Notes: generated by a model from the sequence alone, not told the origin. Positions 24,477 through 33,700 are shown, numbered from the stretch's first letter. The stretch is DNA of 64,000 bases from CAZIOH01 sp964540815 (GCA_964540815.1 CAZIOH010000018.1:20137-84136); one strand, 5' to 3'. Program-made: numbers and translations.

Positions 24477-24692
24477 CGGTTCCTCCGCAAGACAGTCCCA
24501 AAAGGTCGAGTCGAGTCGAGACCCAGGGCGCGACCCCGACGGTCGACTCGAGCGGGCCGGAGCCTAACAGCCGGACCGGCAACACTCCATGGCGCGCGCC
24601 GTCTCGAGGGGAACGTCGAGGTCCGACTGGCGAGCGAGGGGACGCTCGGGCCTGCGCCCGGGCGAACGATCTGGCAATCTGGCCGGCACACG

Positions 24693-25469
24693 ATGACCTC
24701 CCTCGCTCTCCCCGCATCCCAGGTCTCCCCGAGCGGGTTCAGCCTGCTCGTGGTGTCGGCGTTCGCGCCCGAGCTGGCGCCGCTCCGCAGACACCTGCGC
24801 CGGGCCGACCTTCGTGGCTCGACGGGCCGAGCGGCCGCGCGGCTCGTTCCCGTCGGCATCGGTCTGGTGGAGGCCGCCCTCGGCACGGCCCGCGCCCTCG
24901 GCGATGCGCAGGGACTGGCGCCCGATGCCCTGATCTTCGTCGGAACCGCGGGGGCCTACGGTCGAGACCTGGCGCCGGGCCGCGCGCTGGTGGTGGCGGA
25001 CGAGGTTCTCCTGGTGTCGACCGCGGTGGTCCGACGGCATGCGTACCTCCCCGACCGCGTGCCCACCCGGGTCCCCGCTTCGCGGCGCCTGTCGCGGAGC
25101 CTCCTCGCGGCGGCCCGGCGGGTCACCCGCCCGGACGGAGTGGTCATCGAAGGGGCGGTCGCCAACCCCCTCGCCATCACCCGGAACGCCCGCCTGGCGC
25201 ACGCGCTCGCCGAGGCGACCTCGGCGCGGGCGGAGAACCTGGAGGCGTTCGCCGTGGCGCGCGCCGCCCTGGCGTGGGGCGTCCCCTTCGCCGCGGTGCT
25301 GGGGATCGCCAACCGGGTGGGCCCGGCGGCGCACACCGAGTGGCGGACGCACCAGGCGGCGGCCTCGGCCATGGCCTGCGCCGCCATCGCCGAGCTGCTC
25401 CGCACCAGCCGGGGACGCGCACGACCAGGACCGACCGCGACGATCACGGTGCCCAGTCCGCGTCGGTGA
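24693..25469 (+). CDS. mqnB: Futalosine hydrolase-like nucleosidase (MqnB)
   Basis: A 258-residue nucleoside phosphorylase/hydrolase-fold protein. Visible family features are LLVVSAFAPELAPLRRHL at the N-terminus, PVGIGLVEAALGTARAL, DALIFVGTAGAYG, and the segment AENLEAFAVARAALAWGVPFAAVLGIANRVG, where the Glu before AFAVA is the catalytic/substrate-binding position. In the futalosine route to menaquinone this enzyme removes hypoxanthine or adenine. The assignment is supported by the adjacent mqnD-like gene, which converges and overlaps it by 26 bp. A bare MTA/SAH nucleosidase is the main alternative. Confidence 0.75.
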   Translation: MTSLALPASQVSPSGFSLLVVSAFAPELAPLRRHLRRADLRGSTGRAAARLVPVGIGLVEAALGTARALGDAQGLAPDALIFVGTAGAYGRDLAPGRALVVADEVLLVSTAVVRRHAYLPDRVPTRVPASRRLSRSLLAAARRVTRPDGVVIEGAVANPLAITRNARLAHALAEATSARAENLEAFAVARAALAWGVPFAAVLGIANRVGPAAHTEWRTHQAAASAMACAAIAELLRTSRGRARPGPTATITVPSPRR

Positions 25470-26328
25470 CCGCGGTCGAGCCCGGACCCCCGGCCAGCAG
25501 CCCCGCCGCGCGCGCACGGGCGAACAGGGCGTTCACCCCGCGGCGGGCGTCCTCGGGCATCTCGGCGGTGTCCGCGTTCGCGTAGAGCGACAGGTAGTGA
25601 TCGATCAGCCCAGGCCGCGCGAGGGCGACGTCGCCGCGATCCTCGGCGGCGAGCGCGGAGACGAGCTGCTGCCGGTGCCCCAGGGCCCACGCGATGCTCC
25701 GGCGCAGCGCGCCCGACACCGCAGCGATGCGCTCGGCGCCGAGCGCCCGGCGGATCACGTTCACCCCGAGCGGCAGCGGCAACTTGACCTCCTCCTGCCA
25801 CCACACCCCGAGGTCGACCACCCGGTGCAGAGCGCGCTCCTCGTAGACCAGCCGCCCTTCGTGGATCAGCAGGGCCGCATCGATCTCGCCCCCGGCCAGC
25901 GCCTCGAAGATGCGCGCGAACGGGACGATCGGGATCACCACCGGGATCGCGCGCGGCTCGATCATCCGCAGCACCAGCCAGGCGGTGGTGGTCAGGCCCG
26001 GCACCCCCACCCGCCTCCCCGCCAGCGCGGCCGGCGTCATGGGTCGCGGCGACACCACCACCGGTCCGAACCCCCGCCCCACCGAGGCCCCGTGCGGTAG
26101 CAGCTGGTATCCACCCGCGACGAACGGATACGCCCCGGTCGAAATCGCGATCACGTCCGCCGCGCCGTCGATGGCCATCTGATTCAGCGCCGCCGTGTCC
26201 GCCCGCCGGTGGGTGAACGCCAGCCCGGGCTCGACCACCTGTCCGGTGCGCAGCGCGTGGAACATGAAGGCGTCGTCCGCGTCCACCGAATACGCGAGCG
26301 AGATCGGAGCCGGGAGCGAGGGTGACAT
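25444..26328 (-). CDS. mqnD: 1,4-dihydroxy-6-naphthoate synthase-like (MqnD)
   Basis: A 294-residue periplasmic-binding-protein-fold enzyme of menaquinone biosynthesis by the futalosine pathway. Family segments are SLAYSVDADDAFMFHAL at the N-terminus (equivalent to the S-P-C-x-N-D-x-F region of MqnD, here with Asp-Ala-Asp-Asp), ADVIAISTGAYPFVAGGYQLL, HGASVGRGFGPVVVS, and LLIHEGRLVYE. It lacks a signal peptide from the chosen ATG at 26326-26328; the longer frame to 26592 lacks family similarity. The converging mqnB supports the call. MqnA is the other member of the fold, but the GASVGRGFGP motif fits MqnD better. Confidence 0.8.
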   Translation of the reverse strand: MSPSLPAPISLAYSVDADDAFMFHALRTGQVVEPGLAFTHRRADTAALNQMAIDGAADVIAISTGAYPFVAGGYQLLPHGASVGRGFGPVVVSPRPMTPAALAGRRVGVPGLTTTAWLVLRMIEPRAIPVVIPIVPFARIFEALAGGEIDAALLIHEGRLVYEERALHRVVDLGVWWQEEVKLPLPLGVNVIRRALGAERIAAVSGALRRSIAWALGHRQQLVSALAAEDRGDVALARPGLIDHYLSLYANADTAEMPEDARRGVNALFARARAAGLLAGGPGSTAVTDADWAP

Positions 26329-26407
26329 GCCGCCTACATATACCGTGTTTGGCCGCGCCGACCAGAATGCCTCGCCCGCTCGAAATGCGCCCGTGATACA
26401 AATCGGC

Positions 26408-27613
26408 ATGGTGGACACCTCCGCTGGCCAGGCCCCCGTCGAGCCGCCGCGCCCCGCGGCCGCCGCGCGGGCACCGTCGGCAGCTGGCTCGAGCCGGCTC
26501 GCGGTGGTGGACTGGCTGCGCGGCTTCGCGACCCTGCTCATGATCCAGACCCACCTCTTCGATGCGTGGGTGTCCCCCGCCGGCAAGACCACCGCCAGCT
26601 ACCACTGGACGCGCTTCCTCGGGGGCATCCCGTCGCGCCTGTTCCTCATGCTGGTGGGCGTGTCGATGGCGCTGCGCTTCGAGTCGCTGCTGGCGAAGGG
26701 CGTGACCCGGCGCCGCGCCTACATCGCGGCCGTGCAGAGGCGCGGGCTCGAGATCCTGGGGCTCGCCTACCTGTTCAGGCTGCAGGAGTACGTGCTCGGG
26801 CACATGAGCCGCTCGATCGCCGATTTGCCGGCGTACTGGCGCGATCTGCTGCGCATCGACATCCTCAACTGCATCGGGATGTCGATGGTGCTCGTCCCGT
26901 ACGTCGCGGCACCGGTGCGCGGGCGTCCGGCGTGGAGGCCGATCCTGGTGGCGGCGGCCATCGTCATCGCGCTCGGCCCGGTGGTGGGACCCGCGGTGTT
27001 CCCGAGCTGGATTCCGGTCTGGCTCTCGTCGTACGTGGGGGGACAGCGACCCCACGCCTGGTTTCCGCTGTTTCCCTGGGCCGCGTGGTCCCTGCTGGGC
27101 GTCGCCATCGGCCACGTCTGGGTGCGCGCGGGGCGCGATCCCCGTCGGGAGAAGTGGACCTTCATCGCGACCGGCGTGATCGGGATGATCCTGATCCAGA
27201 CGGTTCAGCTCATCCGCAACGTCGACCCCACCATCATCCACTACCCGTCCGAGCTGGTGCAGCAGATGGGCCCCGGTTCGTTCTTCTATCGCCTCGGAAT
27301 GAACGGGGTGGTGGCGCTGCTCGGGTGGACCGTCGTGCACTTCAGCGGTCGTCGCTTCTCGGCGATGCAGCTCTTCGGCCGCACCTCGCTCCTCGTGTAC
27401 TGGATCCACATCGATCTGTGCTACGGGCTCATCGCGCACCGCCTCGGCCTCTTCGGTCGCCTGGGGATGCCAGCGGCCACGGTGGGCTTCGTCGGCATGG
27501 TGCTGCTGATGCTGGCCATCGCCTGGTTGAAGACCACCTGGTCGTCGTGGTCGTCTCCAGGCTCGCGTGGGCGGCGGGCCGCGGAACTTGCCGGGCCGGT
27601 GTTCCCCCGATAA
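26408..27613 (+). CDS. Multi-spanning acyltransferase (HGSNAT/DUF1624-like)
   Basis: A 401-residue integral membrane protein. It opens with LAVVDWLRGFATLLMIQTHLFDAW, the typical R-G-x9-H first helix of the heparan-alpha-glucosaminide N-acetyltransferase-like family. It has roughly nine more hydrophobic helices, including MSMVLVPYVAAPV and FVGMVLLMLAIAWLK. These proteins acetylate sugars using cytoplasmic acetyl-CoA; the substrate here is unknown. The start ATG at 26408 leaves a 30-residue Ala/Pro-rich leader. It is divergent from mqnD with 79 bp between them and runs 10 bp before the D,D-carboxypeptidase gene, likely co-transcribed. Confidence 0.72.
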   Translation: MVDTSAGQAPVEPPRPAAAARAPSAAGSSRLAVVDWLRGFATLLMIQTHLFDAWVSPAGKTTASYHWTRFLGGIPSRLFLMLVGVSMALRFESLLAKGVTRRRAYIAAVQRRGLEILGLAYLFRLQEYVLGHMSRSIADLPAYWRDLLRIDILNCIGMSMVLVPYVAAPVRGRPAWRPILVAAAIVIALGPVVGPAVFPSWIPVWLSSYVGGQRPHAWFPLFPWAAWSLLGVAIGHVWVRAGRDPRREKWTFIATGVIGMILIQTVQLIRNVDPTIIHYPSELVQQMGPGSFFYRLGMNGVVALLGWTVVHFSGRRFSAMQLFGRTSLLVYWIHIDLCYGLIAHRLGLFGRLGMPAATVGFVGMVLLMLAIAWLKTTWSSWSSPGSRGRRAAELAGPVFPR

Positions 27614-27623
27614 CGTTGAAGGC

Positions 27624-28928
27624 GTGACTTTCCGCTTGATTCGCCGCGTGATCCGCCTGGCCAACCGACAGCGTTGGTGGGTGGCCTGCGCCTCGATGCT
27701 GGTGGGCGCGGGCGTCCTCCCGGGCGCGCCCGGGAGCGCCGCGGCGCGTGCCGCCGCCCTCGCCCCCGCGGGAGCGAGCGCACCCGGTCATCCCGGGCGT
27801 CGGCGCACGGCGACCGCGCGGCCGAAGCGAGCGGCCGAGCATGGTCGAAGCGGGCGTCCGAACCGGGGTCGCCGGGCGAGCCGCGCCAGCCGCGCGGCGC
27901 GCGCCGCACACCCGAGCCTCCCGAACGAGCGGCGCGTCGCCTCCCTCAGGTCCGGGCTGCCGAACGTGCAGGCCCAGGGCGCGCTGGTCCTCGACGAGAA
28001 CGGCCGGGAGCTCTACGCGCGCAACGCCGACGGCGAGCGTCCCATCGCCTCGATCTCCAAGCTCGCCGCCACCCTGGCGGTGATGGATCGCGGCCTCGAG
28101 CTCGAGGGGCTCTCCACCATCACGCGGGCGGACATCGAGGTGGCGCGCGGCGGGGCCCGCTCGCGGCTCTTCGAGGGCATCACCCTGTCCAACCGGGATC
28201 TCCTGCACGCGGCGCTCATGGGCTCGGACAACCGCGCCATCCCGGCGCTGGGACGCGCCGTGCGGCTGTCGCCGTCGCAACTGGCGGCCGAGATGACCGC
28301 CAAGGCCAGATCGCTCGGCCTGAAGCACACCCGCTTTCACGATCCCACCGGTCTGTCGGTGGAGAACGTGTCGACGCCGCGCGAGACCATCCTCTTGCTG
28401 CAGGCGGTGATGCGTCACCCCATCCTGGGGCCCATCACCCGGCGCGTCGAGTACCAGGCCCATCCCGTCGGACGTCCAGCCATCACCTACGTCAACACCT
28501 ACCGGCCCGCGATCCGCGGCAACGTCGAGGTCCTGGGCGGAAAGACCGGCTACAACGACGACGCGCGCTACTGCCTGGTCCTGGCCGCCAAGGTCGAGGG
28601 CAAGACCTGCTTCATGTCCTTCCTGTCGAACGAGGGCAAGATGACCCGCTTCGGCGACGTGGCGCGGGTGGCCGACTGGATGGTGGCCCGCCGGCCGAAG
28701 GCACTCGCGGGAACGGCGACGGCGCCCGGGCTCGCCTCGGCCGGTCCGGTCGGCCTCGACGCCTCGAGCTCGTTCGGCCCGGTGGTGTCGGCCGGTTCCT
28801 TGCCCCCCGCGCCGGCGGACCCGGTGTCGCCAGGAAGCGAACCGACCATGCTCGAGCTCCCGCGCGAGCCCTACGAATCGGCGCCCCCGACGCCGCCGGC
28901 CGCGCCCACCGCACCGACCTCGCCCTGA
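27624..28928 (+). CDS. Serine-type D-Ala-D-Ala carboxypeptidase (S11, PBP5/6-like)
   Basis: A 434-residue penicillin-binding protein that trims the terminal D-Ala from peptidoglycan pentapeptides. The three motifs are present: SxxK in IASISKLAATLAV, SxN as SDN in LMGSDNRAIPAL, and KTG in LGGKTGYNDDAR. A signal/anchor helix precedes (WWVACASMLVGAGVL), followed by an Arg/Ala-rich spacer. The C-terminus is Pro/Ala-rich without an obvious amphipathic membrane anchor. A GTG start at 27624 was chosen because the upstream gene ends at 27613. Nearby there is no other cell-wall gene. Confidence 0.87.
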   Translation: MTFRLIRRVIRLANRQRWWVACASMLVGAGVLPGAPGSAAARAAALAPAGASAPGHPGRRRTATARPKRAAEHGRSGRPNRGRRASRASRAARAAHPSLPNERRVASLRSGLPNVQAQGALVLDENGRELYARNADGERPIASISKLAATLAVMDRGLELEGLSTITRADIEVARGGARSRLFEGITLSNRDLLHAALMGSDNRAIPALGRAVRLSPSQLAAEMTAKARSLGLKHTRFHDPTGLSVENVSTPRETILLLQAVMRHPILGPITRRVEYQAHPVGRPAITYVNTYRPAIRGNVEVLGGKTGYNDDARYCLVLAAKVEGKTCFMSFLSNEGKMTRFGDVARVADWMVARRPKALAGTATAPGLASAGPVGLDASSSFGPVVSAGSLPPAPADPVSPGSEPTMLELPREPYESAPPTPPAAPTAPTSP

Positions 28929-28974
28929 TGGCCGAGAGCCGAGGCCGGACCTTGACCCATGACCGCCTCGCGAT

Positions 28975-28992
28975 CACGCCCACGGGGGCGTG
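28975..28992. terminator. Hairpin between convergent genes
   Basis: A perfect 7-bp inverted repeat (CACGCCC, 4-base loop, GGGCGTG) lies in the 124-bp gap between the converging carboxypeptidase and outer-membrane genes. No T-run follows, so it may act as a pause or weak bidirectional terminator. Two copies of CGATCACGG follow it. Confidence 0.4.
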
Positions 28993-29052
28993 CACGTGCA
29001 CGGCTACGATCACGGGTTCGGCCACGATCACGGTTTTGACGTTCTGATCTAT

Positions 29053-30021
29053 CTAAAGGAACGTGTAGATGAGGGTGACCTCCGAGAGCGTGTCGCTGCT
29101 CCTGGCAAAAGGCTGGAAGTTGGCGACATAGGTGAGCCCCATGGGCAGCGCGGGAGGTGAGATGGGCGCCGGGTTCTGGTCGTACCTCCAGGTGAATCCG
29201 ACCGCCAGGCTCAGGCTCTGGAACAAGCGGGTGCTGAGGCCGGCCTTGGCCACGAGCCGGGTGTCCTTGAAGGCATCGACGCCCGGCTGGCCGGTCGACG
29301 AATCGAGCGCGCCGGTCTCCTTGTTCAGGTTGAAGAGGGCCTCGGCGCTGACGTTGATGCCGGTGTCCTTGCTCAGCGACCACAGCTCGCCCGCGAACAC
29401 CCGCGCGGAGTGAATCGAGACCCCGTCGAGGGTCTTGCCGGGGACGGGCACGTAGCTCTCGTACGAGAAGTCGTACCCGAGCTCGGCGACCAACGTGTGC
29501 CGTTCGTTCTTGACGAGCTGCCGGCTGTAGCCGACCTGACCGCCGCCATACAACCGCTTGCCTGCCACCCGGTTGGCGCCGATCAGCCCCGCCCCGTAGG
29601 CCGAGTTGTTGGGCGTGAGGAACCGATCGTAGCGTCCCCGCGCCTTCCATTCGTTGGTGGAGGTGGTGGAGGTCCGGGCCAGACCATCGACCATGGTGGG
29701 ATCGCCCGCGCTCGGCACTGGCGCGAAGGTGTTGTTCGAGGTGCCATACGCGGCGGTCCCGTTCAGCGAGACCTTGTTCTGTCCGGACTGGCGAGAGGCG
29801 TCGAGGGTCGCCGTGACCACCTTGCTCTGCGCGTTGCCGGTGGTGAGCATGCCGCCCGCCTTGGCTTGCACCTTCCAGTCCACGGGCTTCTCGGGGGGCT
29901 TTTCAAACCCAAAGCTCGGATCGGAGACCCCTTGGGCCCGGGCCACCGGCACGCCACACACGCTCGCCCCGACGGCACCGGCCGCCGCGACCACGAGGAC
30001 ACCAACGCACGACTTCGACAT
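29053..30021 (-). CDS. DUF481-type outer-membrane beta-barrel protein
   Basis: A 322-residue exported protein. The signal peptide (MSKSCVGVLVVAAAGAVGASV, ending VARAQG) is followed by alternating beta-strands typical of DUF481/YdiY-like salt-induced outer-membrane proteins: WKVQAKAGGMLTTGNAQSKVVTATLDA, then NEWKARGRYDRFLT and later VAKAGLSTRLFQSLSLAVGFTWRYDQ. The last residue is hydrophobic (YTFL), as in barrel proteins recognised by BamA. No ligand is predictable. The ATG at 30019-30021 gives the cleaner signal peptide. Confidence 0.75.
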   Translation of the reverse strand: MSKSCVGVLVVAAAGAVGASVCGVPVARAQGVSDPSFGFEKPPEKPVDWKVQAKAGGMLTTGNAQSKVVTATLDASRQSGQNKVSLNGTAAYGTSNNTFAPVPSAGDPTMVDGLARTSTTSTNEWKARGRYDRFLTPNNSAYGAGLIGANRVAGKRLYGGGQVGYSRQLVKNERHTLVAELGYDFSYESYVPVPGKTLDGVSIHSARVFAGELWSLSKDTGINVSAEALFNLNKETGALDSSTGQPGVDAFKDTRLVAKAGLSTRLFQSLSLAVGFTWRYDQNPAPISPPALPMGLTYVANFQPFARSSDTLSEVTLIYTFL

Positions 30022-30263
30022 ACGATTCGGACCTCCAGCCAATTGAGGGCCGCGAGGGTATCACGCCGCACGGCGTGCACGAAACATCGCCGAAATCCTC
30101 CGACGCCCGGATCCCGAAGCTCGATCGCCGGACCGGATTCGGACGAGCTCACGGGGCGTCACCGACCGGACGGTCAACGTTGCCGTCGCTGCCGCACCCG
30201 GATTGGTTCGTCCTGATAGGATTCTCCCGCCTTCAGCGGCTTCGCGGGTTCGACGGTGAGCGC

Positions 30264-32009
30264 TCAGTTGCCGCGCGGCCGGCGGCGTCGGCGTGCCCAC
30301 CATGCCGCGGCGATGCCGGCCAGCGCCGAGGCCCAGCCCGCGCGGCCGCCCTGCACGTCGCAGCCGCAGGCCTTGGCGGTCGGGGCGACCCCGCTCGGCA
30401 CCTCGCCGGGCTGGAGCGGCCCCCCCGTGCCGGGCCCTCCCGGCGCGCCGCCGAGCCCGCCGAGAAAGCCCCCCGTCCCGGAGGCGCCCGCGTCCCGCAC
30501 CAGGAGCGGGGACCCGCCGGTTCCGACCGGCGCCGGGAGATCCTGGCAGCCCACCCCGCCCGGCTTGCACTCCTGGTTGACCGGGCACCTGGCGCCGTCG
30601 CAGGGATCCTGGCACTTGCCGGCCACGCACACCTTGCCCGCACCACAGGTCTGGCTCTCGCAGCCGGAGTCCACGCAGTGGCCGGTGGCCATGGCGCACA
30701 CCGAGCCCGCCGCGCAGTCCCGGCACCCGCAGCTGGGCAGGCAGGCGCCGTTCTCGCACACCTGGCCCGCGCCGCAGGTCACCCCGGCGCAGGGATCCAC
30801 GCAGCGCCCCACCCGACACACCTGGCCGGTCGGGCACACCACCCCGTCGCAGCCGCCGACGCACAATCCGCGATTGCAGATTTGCCCGGCCGGACAGGTC
30901 ACCGCGAGGCAGCTCGGATCCTTGCACAGCCCCTGGTCACAGGTGAACCCGGGCAGGCAGGGGAACTCGCCGCCGTTGCACATGTTCACGCACACCCCCT
31001 TGTCGCAGATCTGGCCGGACCCGGTGCACGGATTGCCCTCGTCGACCATCCCGTCGCAGTTGTTGTCGAGCCCGTCGCACACCTCGTCCTTGGGCAGGTT
31101 GTCGGGCTTGCACACGAAGGCCTGGCCCCCGGCCGAGCACTGGGTGGTCCCGGAGGCGCAGAGGCCCGGCATCCCGGTGTCGCAGATCTTGCCGCCGCCG
31201 TCGCAGGACACGCCGACGATCTTGTAGACGAAGTCGTTGAAGTCGCCGTCGTTCCCGTTGTTGAAGCCCTTCCAGCTCATGGGCGTGAGGGGCAGATCCT
31301 CGAACCCGATGTAGTAGGCGCTCGGATTGACGGTGGACTGCCAGACCAGGGTGGTGATCCACGGCACCCCGGTGGTCATCTGCCGGGTGTTGAGCTCGGC
31401 CTGGGAATACTTGGTCTGCGAGCACTGGCTGGTCGCATCCCCGATGATGGCGAACCCGATGAGCCCGCCCTTGTAGTTGGGATTCGTGCGGATGTTGTCC
31501 GCGGTGAAGGTCTGCGGGATCCAGCTGTGCTGCGGCGCCTGGGTGGTCATCTGCGTCGCCAGGGGGCAAAAGTCGCCGTCCGCGCACATCAGCCCCTGCG
31601 GTGGGGGCGCGCGGGGGTCGGGCGGCACGAGCTGGTAGATCTGGTTGGCGGGAGGCGGGGTGGTGCTGCCGGGGGTGACGTTGTACCAACCGAAGGCCAG
31701 CTTGCAGGCCCCCCCGCGCAGCACGAGCTCGCCGGTGAACCCGCACTGCGGAGAGAAGGTCCCGGGGGTGGTGTAGGCGTCCTTCACCGGGTCGATCATC
31801 TCCATCTGATACTTGAAGAGCCCCGCGAGAGTCACGGCGTCCGCGGGAAAGCCACGGCTCGTGACCACCCCGATCTCGGCCGCGCCGGTTGGTTGCGGCA
31901 TGGCCTCGCCGGTCGGCTGGTTCACCATGGCCGAGGCGGGGGGCGAAAGGCCGAGCGCGGTGAGCGCCGCCAGGACCATCGGAACACGAACGAGGGGGCC
32001 GTTGTGCAT
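30264..32009 (-). CDS. Cys-rich surface protein with DUF4114-like domain and MYXO-CTERM tail
   Basis: A 581-residue secreted protein. After the signal peptide comes a domain with FEDLPLTPMSWKGFNNGNDG and DFNDFVYKIVGVS, the hallmark of DUF4114 domains. A MopE-like EVCDGLDNNCDGMVDEG segment follows, then at least six EGF-like modules with six cysteines each (patterns C-x3-CPAGQ-x-C and CGAGQVCENGAC). The C-terminus has a Gly-rich spacer, a Cys motif (ACGCDV), a hydrophobic segment ending WWARRRRRP, and a few residues: a MYXO-CTERM sorting signal. Asp/Asn-rich loops suggest calcium binding (inference). Function unknown; surface adhesion is plausible. Confidence 0.8.
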   Translation of the reverse strand: MHNGPLVRVPMVLAALTALGLSPPASAMVNQPTGEAMPQPTGAAEIGVVTSRGFPADAVTLAGLFKYQMEMIDPVKDAYTTPGTFSPQCGFTGELVLRGGACKLAFGWYNVTPGSTTPPPANQIYQLVPPDPRAPPPQGLMCADGDFCPLATQMTTQAPQHSWIPQTFTADNIRTNPNYKGGLIGFAIIGDATSQCSQTKYSQAELNTRQMTTGVPWITTLVWQSTVNPSAYYIGFEDLPLTPMSWKGFNNGNDGDFNDFVYKIVGVSCDGGGKICDTGMPGLCASGTTQCSAGGQAFVCKPDNLPKDEVCDGLDNNCDGMVDEGNPCTGSGQICDKGVCVNMCNGGEFPCLPGFTCDQGLCKDPSCLAVTCPAGQICNRGLCVGGCDGVVCPTGQVCRVGRCVDPCAGVTCGAGQVCENGACLPSCGCRDCAAGSVCAMATGHCVDSGCESQTCGAGKVCVAGKCQDPCDGARCPVNQECKPGGVGCQDLPAPVGTGGSPLLVRDAGASGTGGFLGGLGGAPGGPGTGGPLQPGEVPSGVAPTAKACGCDVQGGRAGWASALAGIAAAWWARRRRRPRGN

Positions 32010-32133
32010 CCCCGCATTATTGCCTGTTCCCCCGCGCGATGGTTCCGGTTTTCGGTGCGCCGATGTGGCTCCCCCACCGCCGCTGTGCGACCGCGCCGCG
32101 CGGCGGGCGTCGTGGGCCGCGCGTCCCCTCAGT

Positions 32134-32183
32134 CATGATTAGACAGATAAATATTGTACTAAAGAACACCAAGTTATTTCCCG
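32134..32183 (+). promoter_or_regulatory. AT-rich promoter island before the outer-membrane gene
   Basis: A 50-bp stretch far richer in A+T than anything nearby, with TTAGAC, TATTGT, TACTAA and TTATTT sequences compatible with several -35/-10 placements. It lies directly before the start at 32184 in an otherwise GC-rich divergent gap (32010-32183) shared with the DUF4114 gene. Confidence 0.4.
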
Positions 32184-32891
32184 ATGACAGGTCTCGTGAT
32201 GCTCTTCAGGGTCCCCACCAAGGTCCTCCTCGCTGCCAGCCTGGTGCTTTCGATGGCGGCCGTCTCGCCTGCACCCGCCCGCGCTGCCTCGGCAGCGGAC
32301 TCGATCCGCAGCGCCGCCGCTCCCCGGCCCGAGGCCCCCGCCTCGGAGGTTGCCCGCACGGCCACCTCCACCAGCCCTCCAGCCGAGCTCCCGCTCCTCG
32401 GCGCCATGCTGGGGGCAGGCCTCCCGGACGGAGCGACCGCCTCGCTGGTGGTCCGTCCGGTCGCGTGGGCCCACGTCGAGGTGGGCGGCGGTTACAACCT
32501 CATCAGCAAGGGCGTCCGCGCGGGCGTCTCGGTCATCCCCTTCGGGGTCGGCCCCTCCGCCACGCTCGAGGCCGGCCGCTTCTTCGACGGGGACGCCAAC
32601 GGTCTCGTGCGCCAGTTCGCTGGCGCCAGCTTCGGAGAGAGCGCCGTCCTCCAGCGCGTCGGATACGACTTCGCCAACGCCCACCTCGGGCTCGATTTCG
32701 GAACGCGACGGGTGACGTTCTTCATCCACGGCGGGATGAGCTACATCCGCGCCAACGTCCACAACGTGAGCGAGCAGCTGGCCGGCAGCAGCGGCAGCAC
32801 CTCGCAGACCACCGTCACGTTCAACCAGGACCCGCAGGTCCGGCTGTTCACGCCTTCGGGAAAACTGGGCTTCATCTTCTACATCTGGTGA
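32184..32891 (+). CDS. Putative outer-membrane beta-barrel protein
   Basis: A 235-residue protein with an N-terminal signal (LFRVPTKVLLAASLVLSMAA, ending PARAAS), an Ala/Pro-rich segment, then an eight-strand-like pattern of alternating hydrophobic and polar residues: HVEVGGGYNLISKGVRAGVSV, NAHLGLDFGTRRVTFFIHGG, and a terminal GKLGFIFYIW ending in Trp. This fits a small outer-membrane barrel. The start could also be the ATG at 32199, which has a slightly better spaced AGG. It is followed after 5 bp by a lipoprotein gene, so the two form an operon. Confidence 0.6.
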   Translation: MTGLVMLFRVPTKVLLAASLVLSMAAVSPAPARAASAADSIRSAAAPRPEAPASEVARTATSTSPPAELPLLGAMLGAGLPDGATASLVVRPVAWAHVEVGGGYNLISKGVRAGVSVIPFGVGPSATLEAGRFFDGDANGLVRQFAGASFGESAVLQRVGYDFANAHLGLDFGTRRVTFFIHGGMSYIRANVHNVSEQLAGSSGSTSQTTVTFNQDPQVRLFTPSGKLGFIFYIW

Positions 32892-32896
32892 ATCAC

Positions 32897-33481
32897 ATGC
32901 GCCGCACATCGATTGCCCTCGCCTCGCTCTGGTCCGCCCTGCCCCTGACCTTCACCCTGGCCCTCGCGGCCGGTTCGCTCTGCGCATCGACGCTCGCGGG
33001 GTGCGCGCTGTCCGCCGAGGCCAGCGCGCCCGACATCGAGGTCACGGAGCACGACATCGCCGTGGCAGGCATCCCGATGGCCGGACGCCTGGGCGAGATC
33101 GCCACGCAGATGTCCTTCATGCAGAACCTGCCGTCGATCGATCTTCCGAGCAGCGTGGACACGACCGTCAAGGCGGTCGCGGTGACCTTGACCGCCAAGC
33201 AGGGCGTCACGGATCTTTCATTCCTGCACAGCCTGCGGGTGGTCATGTCGCCGACCAGCGGCACCGCGACGCCGGTCGAGCTCATCAACTATCAGAAGGC
33301 CGACGGCGCCACGGTGGGGAGCGTGCTCGTGATGCCGAGCCAGAACCCCGCGAACATCCTCGAGCAGTGGAACGCCAAGACCGCCCAGTTCACCGTGGCG
33401 GTCTCCGGGATCCTCCCCGAGCAGAGCTGGATGGTCGACCTTTCGGTGCACTTCGTGGGGGACTTCTCGTACCACCTGTGA
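32897..33481 (+). CDS. Putative lipoprotein of the outer-membrane operon
   Basis: A 194-residue protein with a long signal (MRRTSIALASLWSALPLTF onward) ending at a lipobox (TLAGC). The mature part is beta-rich and contains VTLTAKQGVTDLSFLHSLRV and FTVAVSGILPEQSWMVDLSV, which resemble a small immunoglobulin-like fold. I do not recognise the family. A GTG at 32888 would extend it by three residues. It is 5 bp downstream of the barrel gene and probably works with it at the outer membrane. Confidence 0.55.
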   Translation: MRRTSIALASLWSALPLTFTLALAAGSLCASTLAGCALSAEASAPDIEVTEHDIAVAGIPMAGRLGEIATQMSFMQNLPSIDLPSSVDTTVKAVAVTLTAKQGVTDLSFLHSLRVVMSPTSGTATPVELINYQKADGATVGSVLVMPSQNPANILEQWNAKTAQFTVAVSGILPEQSWMVDLSVHFVGDFSYHL

Positions 33482-33700
33482 TCACGCGCGGGTGAGGGGC
33501 CTGGTCCCTTCGTCGCCGCGACCGCCGCCGTCTCTTGTCTTCGGTCTTTCGTGTTTGTCATCGCCGGCCGTCACGCCGGGGCAGTTCCGTCTGCGTGGGA
33601 AAGGGGGCTCCCGCAGCGGATCGGCGTGACGGTCGGCCGCCCTGCGTCCAAGGGCCAGGCCCCCCCGAACACGAACTCGAACTCGAACGAGGGCCTCTCC
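33482..33700. repeat. Convergent junction with inverted repeat and GAACNC hexamer tract
   Basis: This gap separates two converging genes. It holds a 10-bp inverted repeat (CGTCACGCCG at 33568-33577, CGGCGTGACG at 33622-33631) and a short hexamer-like tract GAACACGAACTCGAACTCGA at about 33667-33690. No gene is credible here. Confidence 0.45.
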
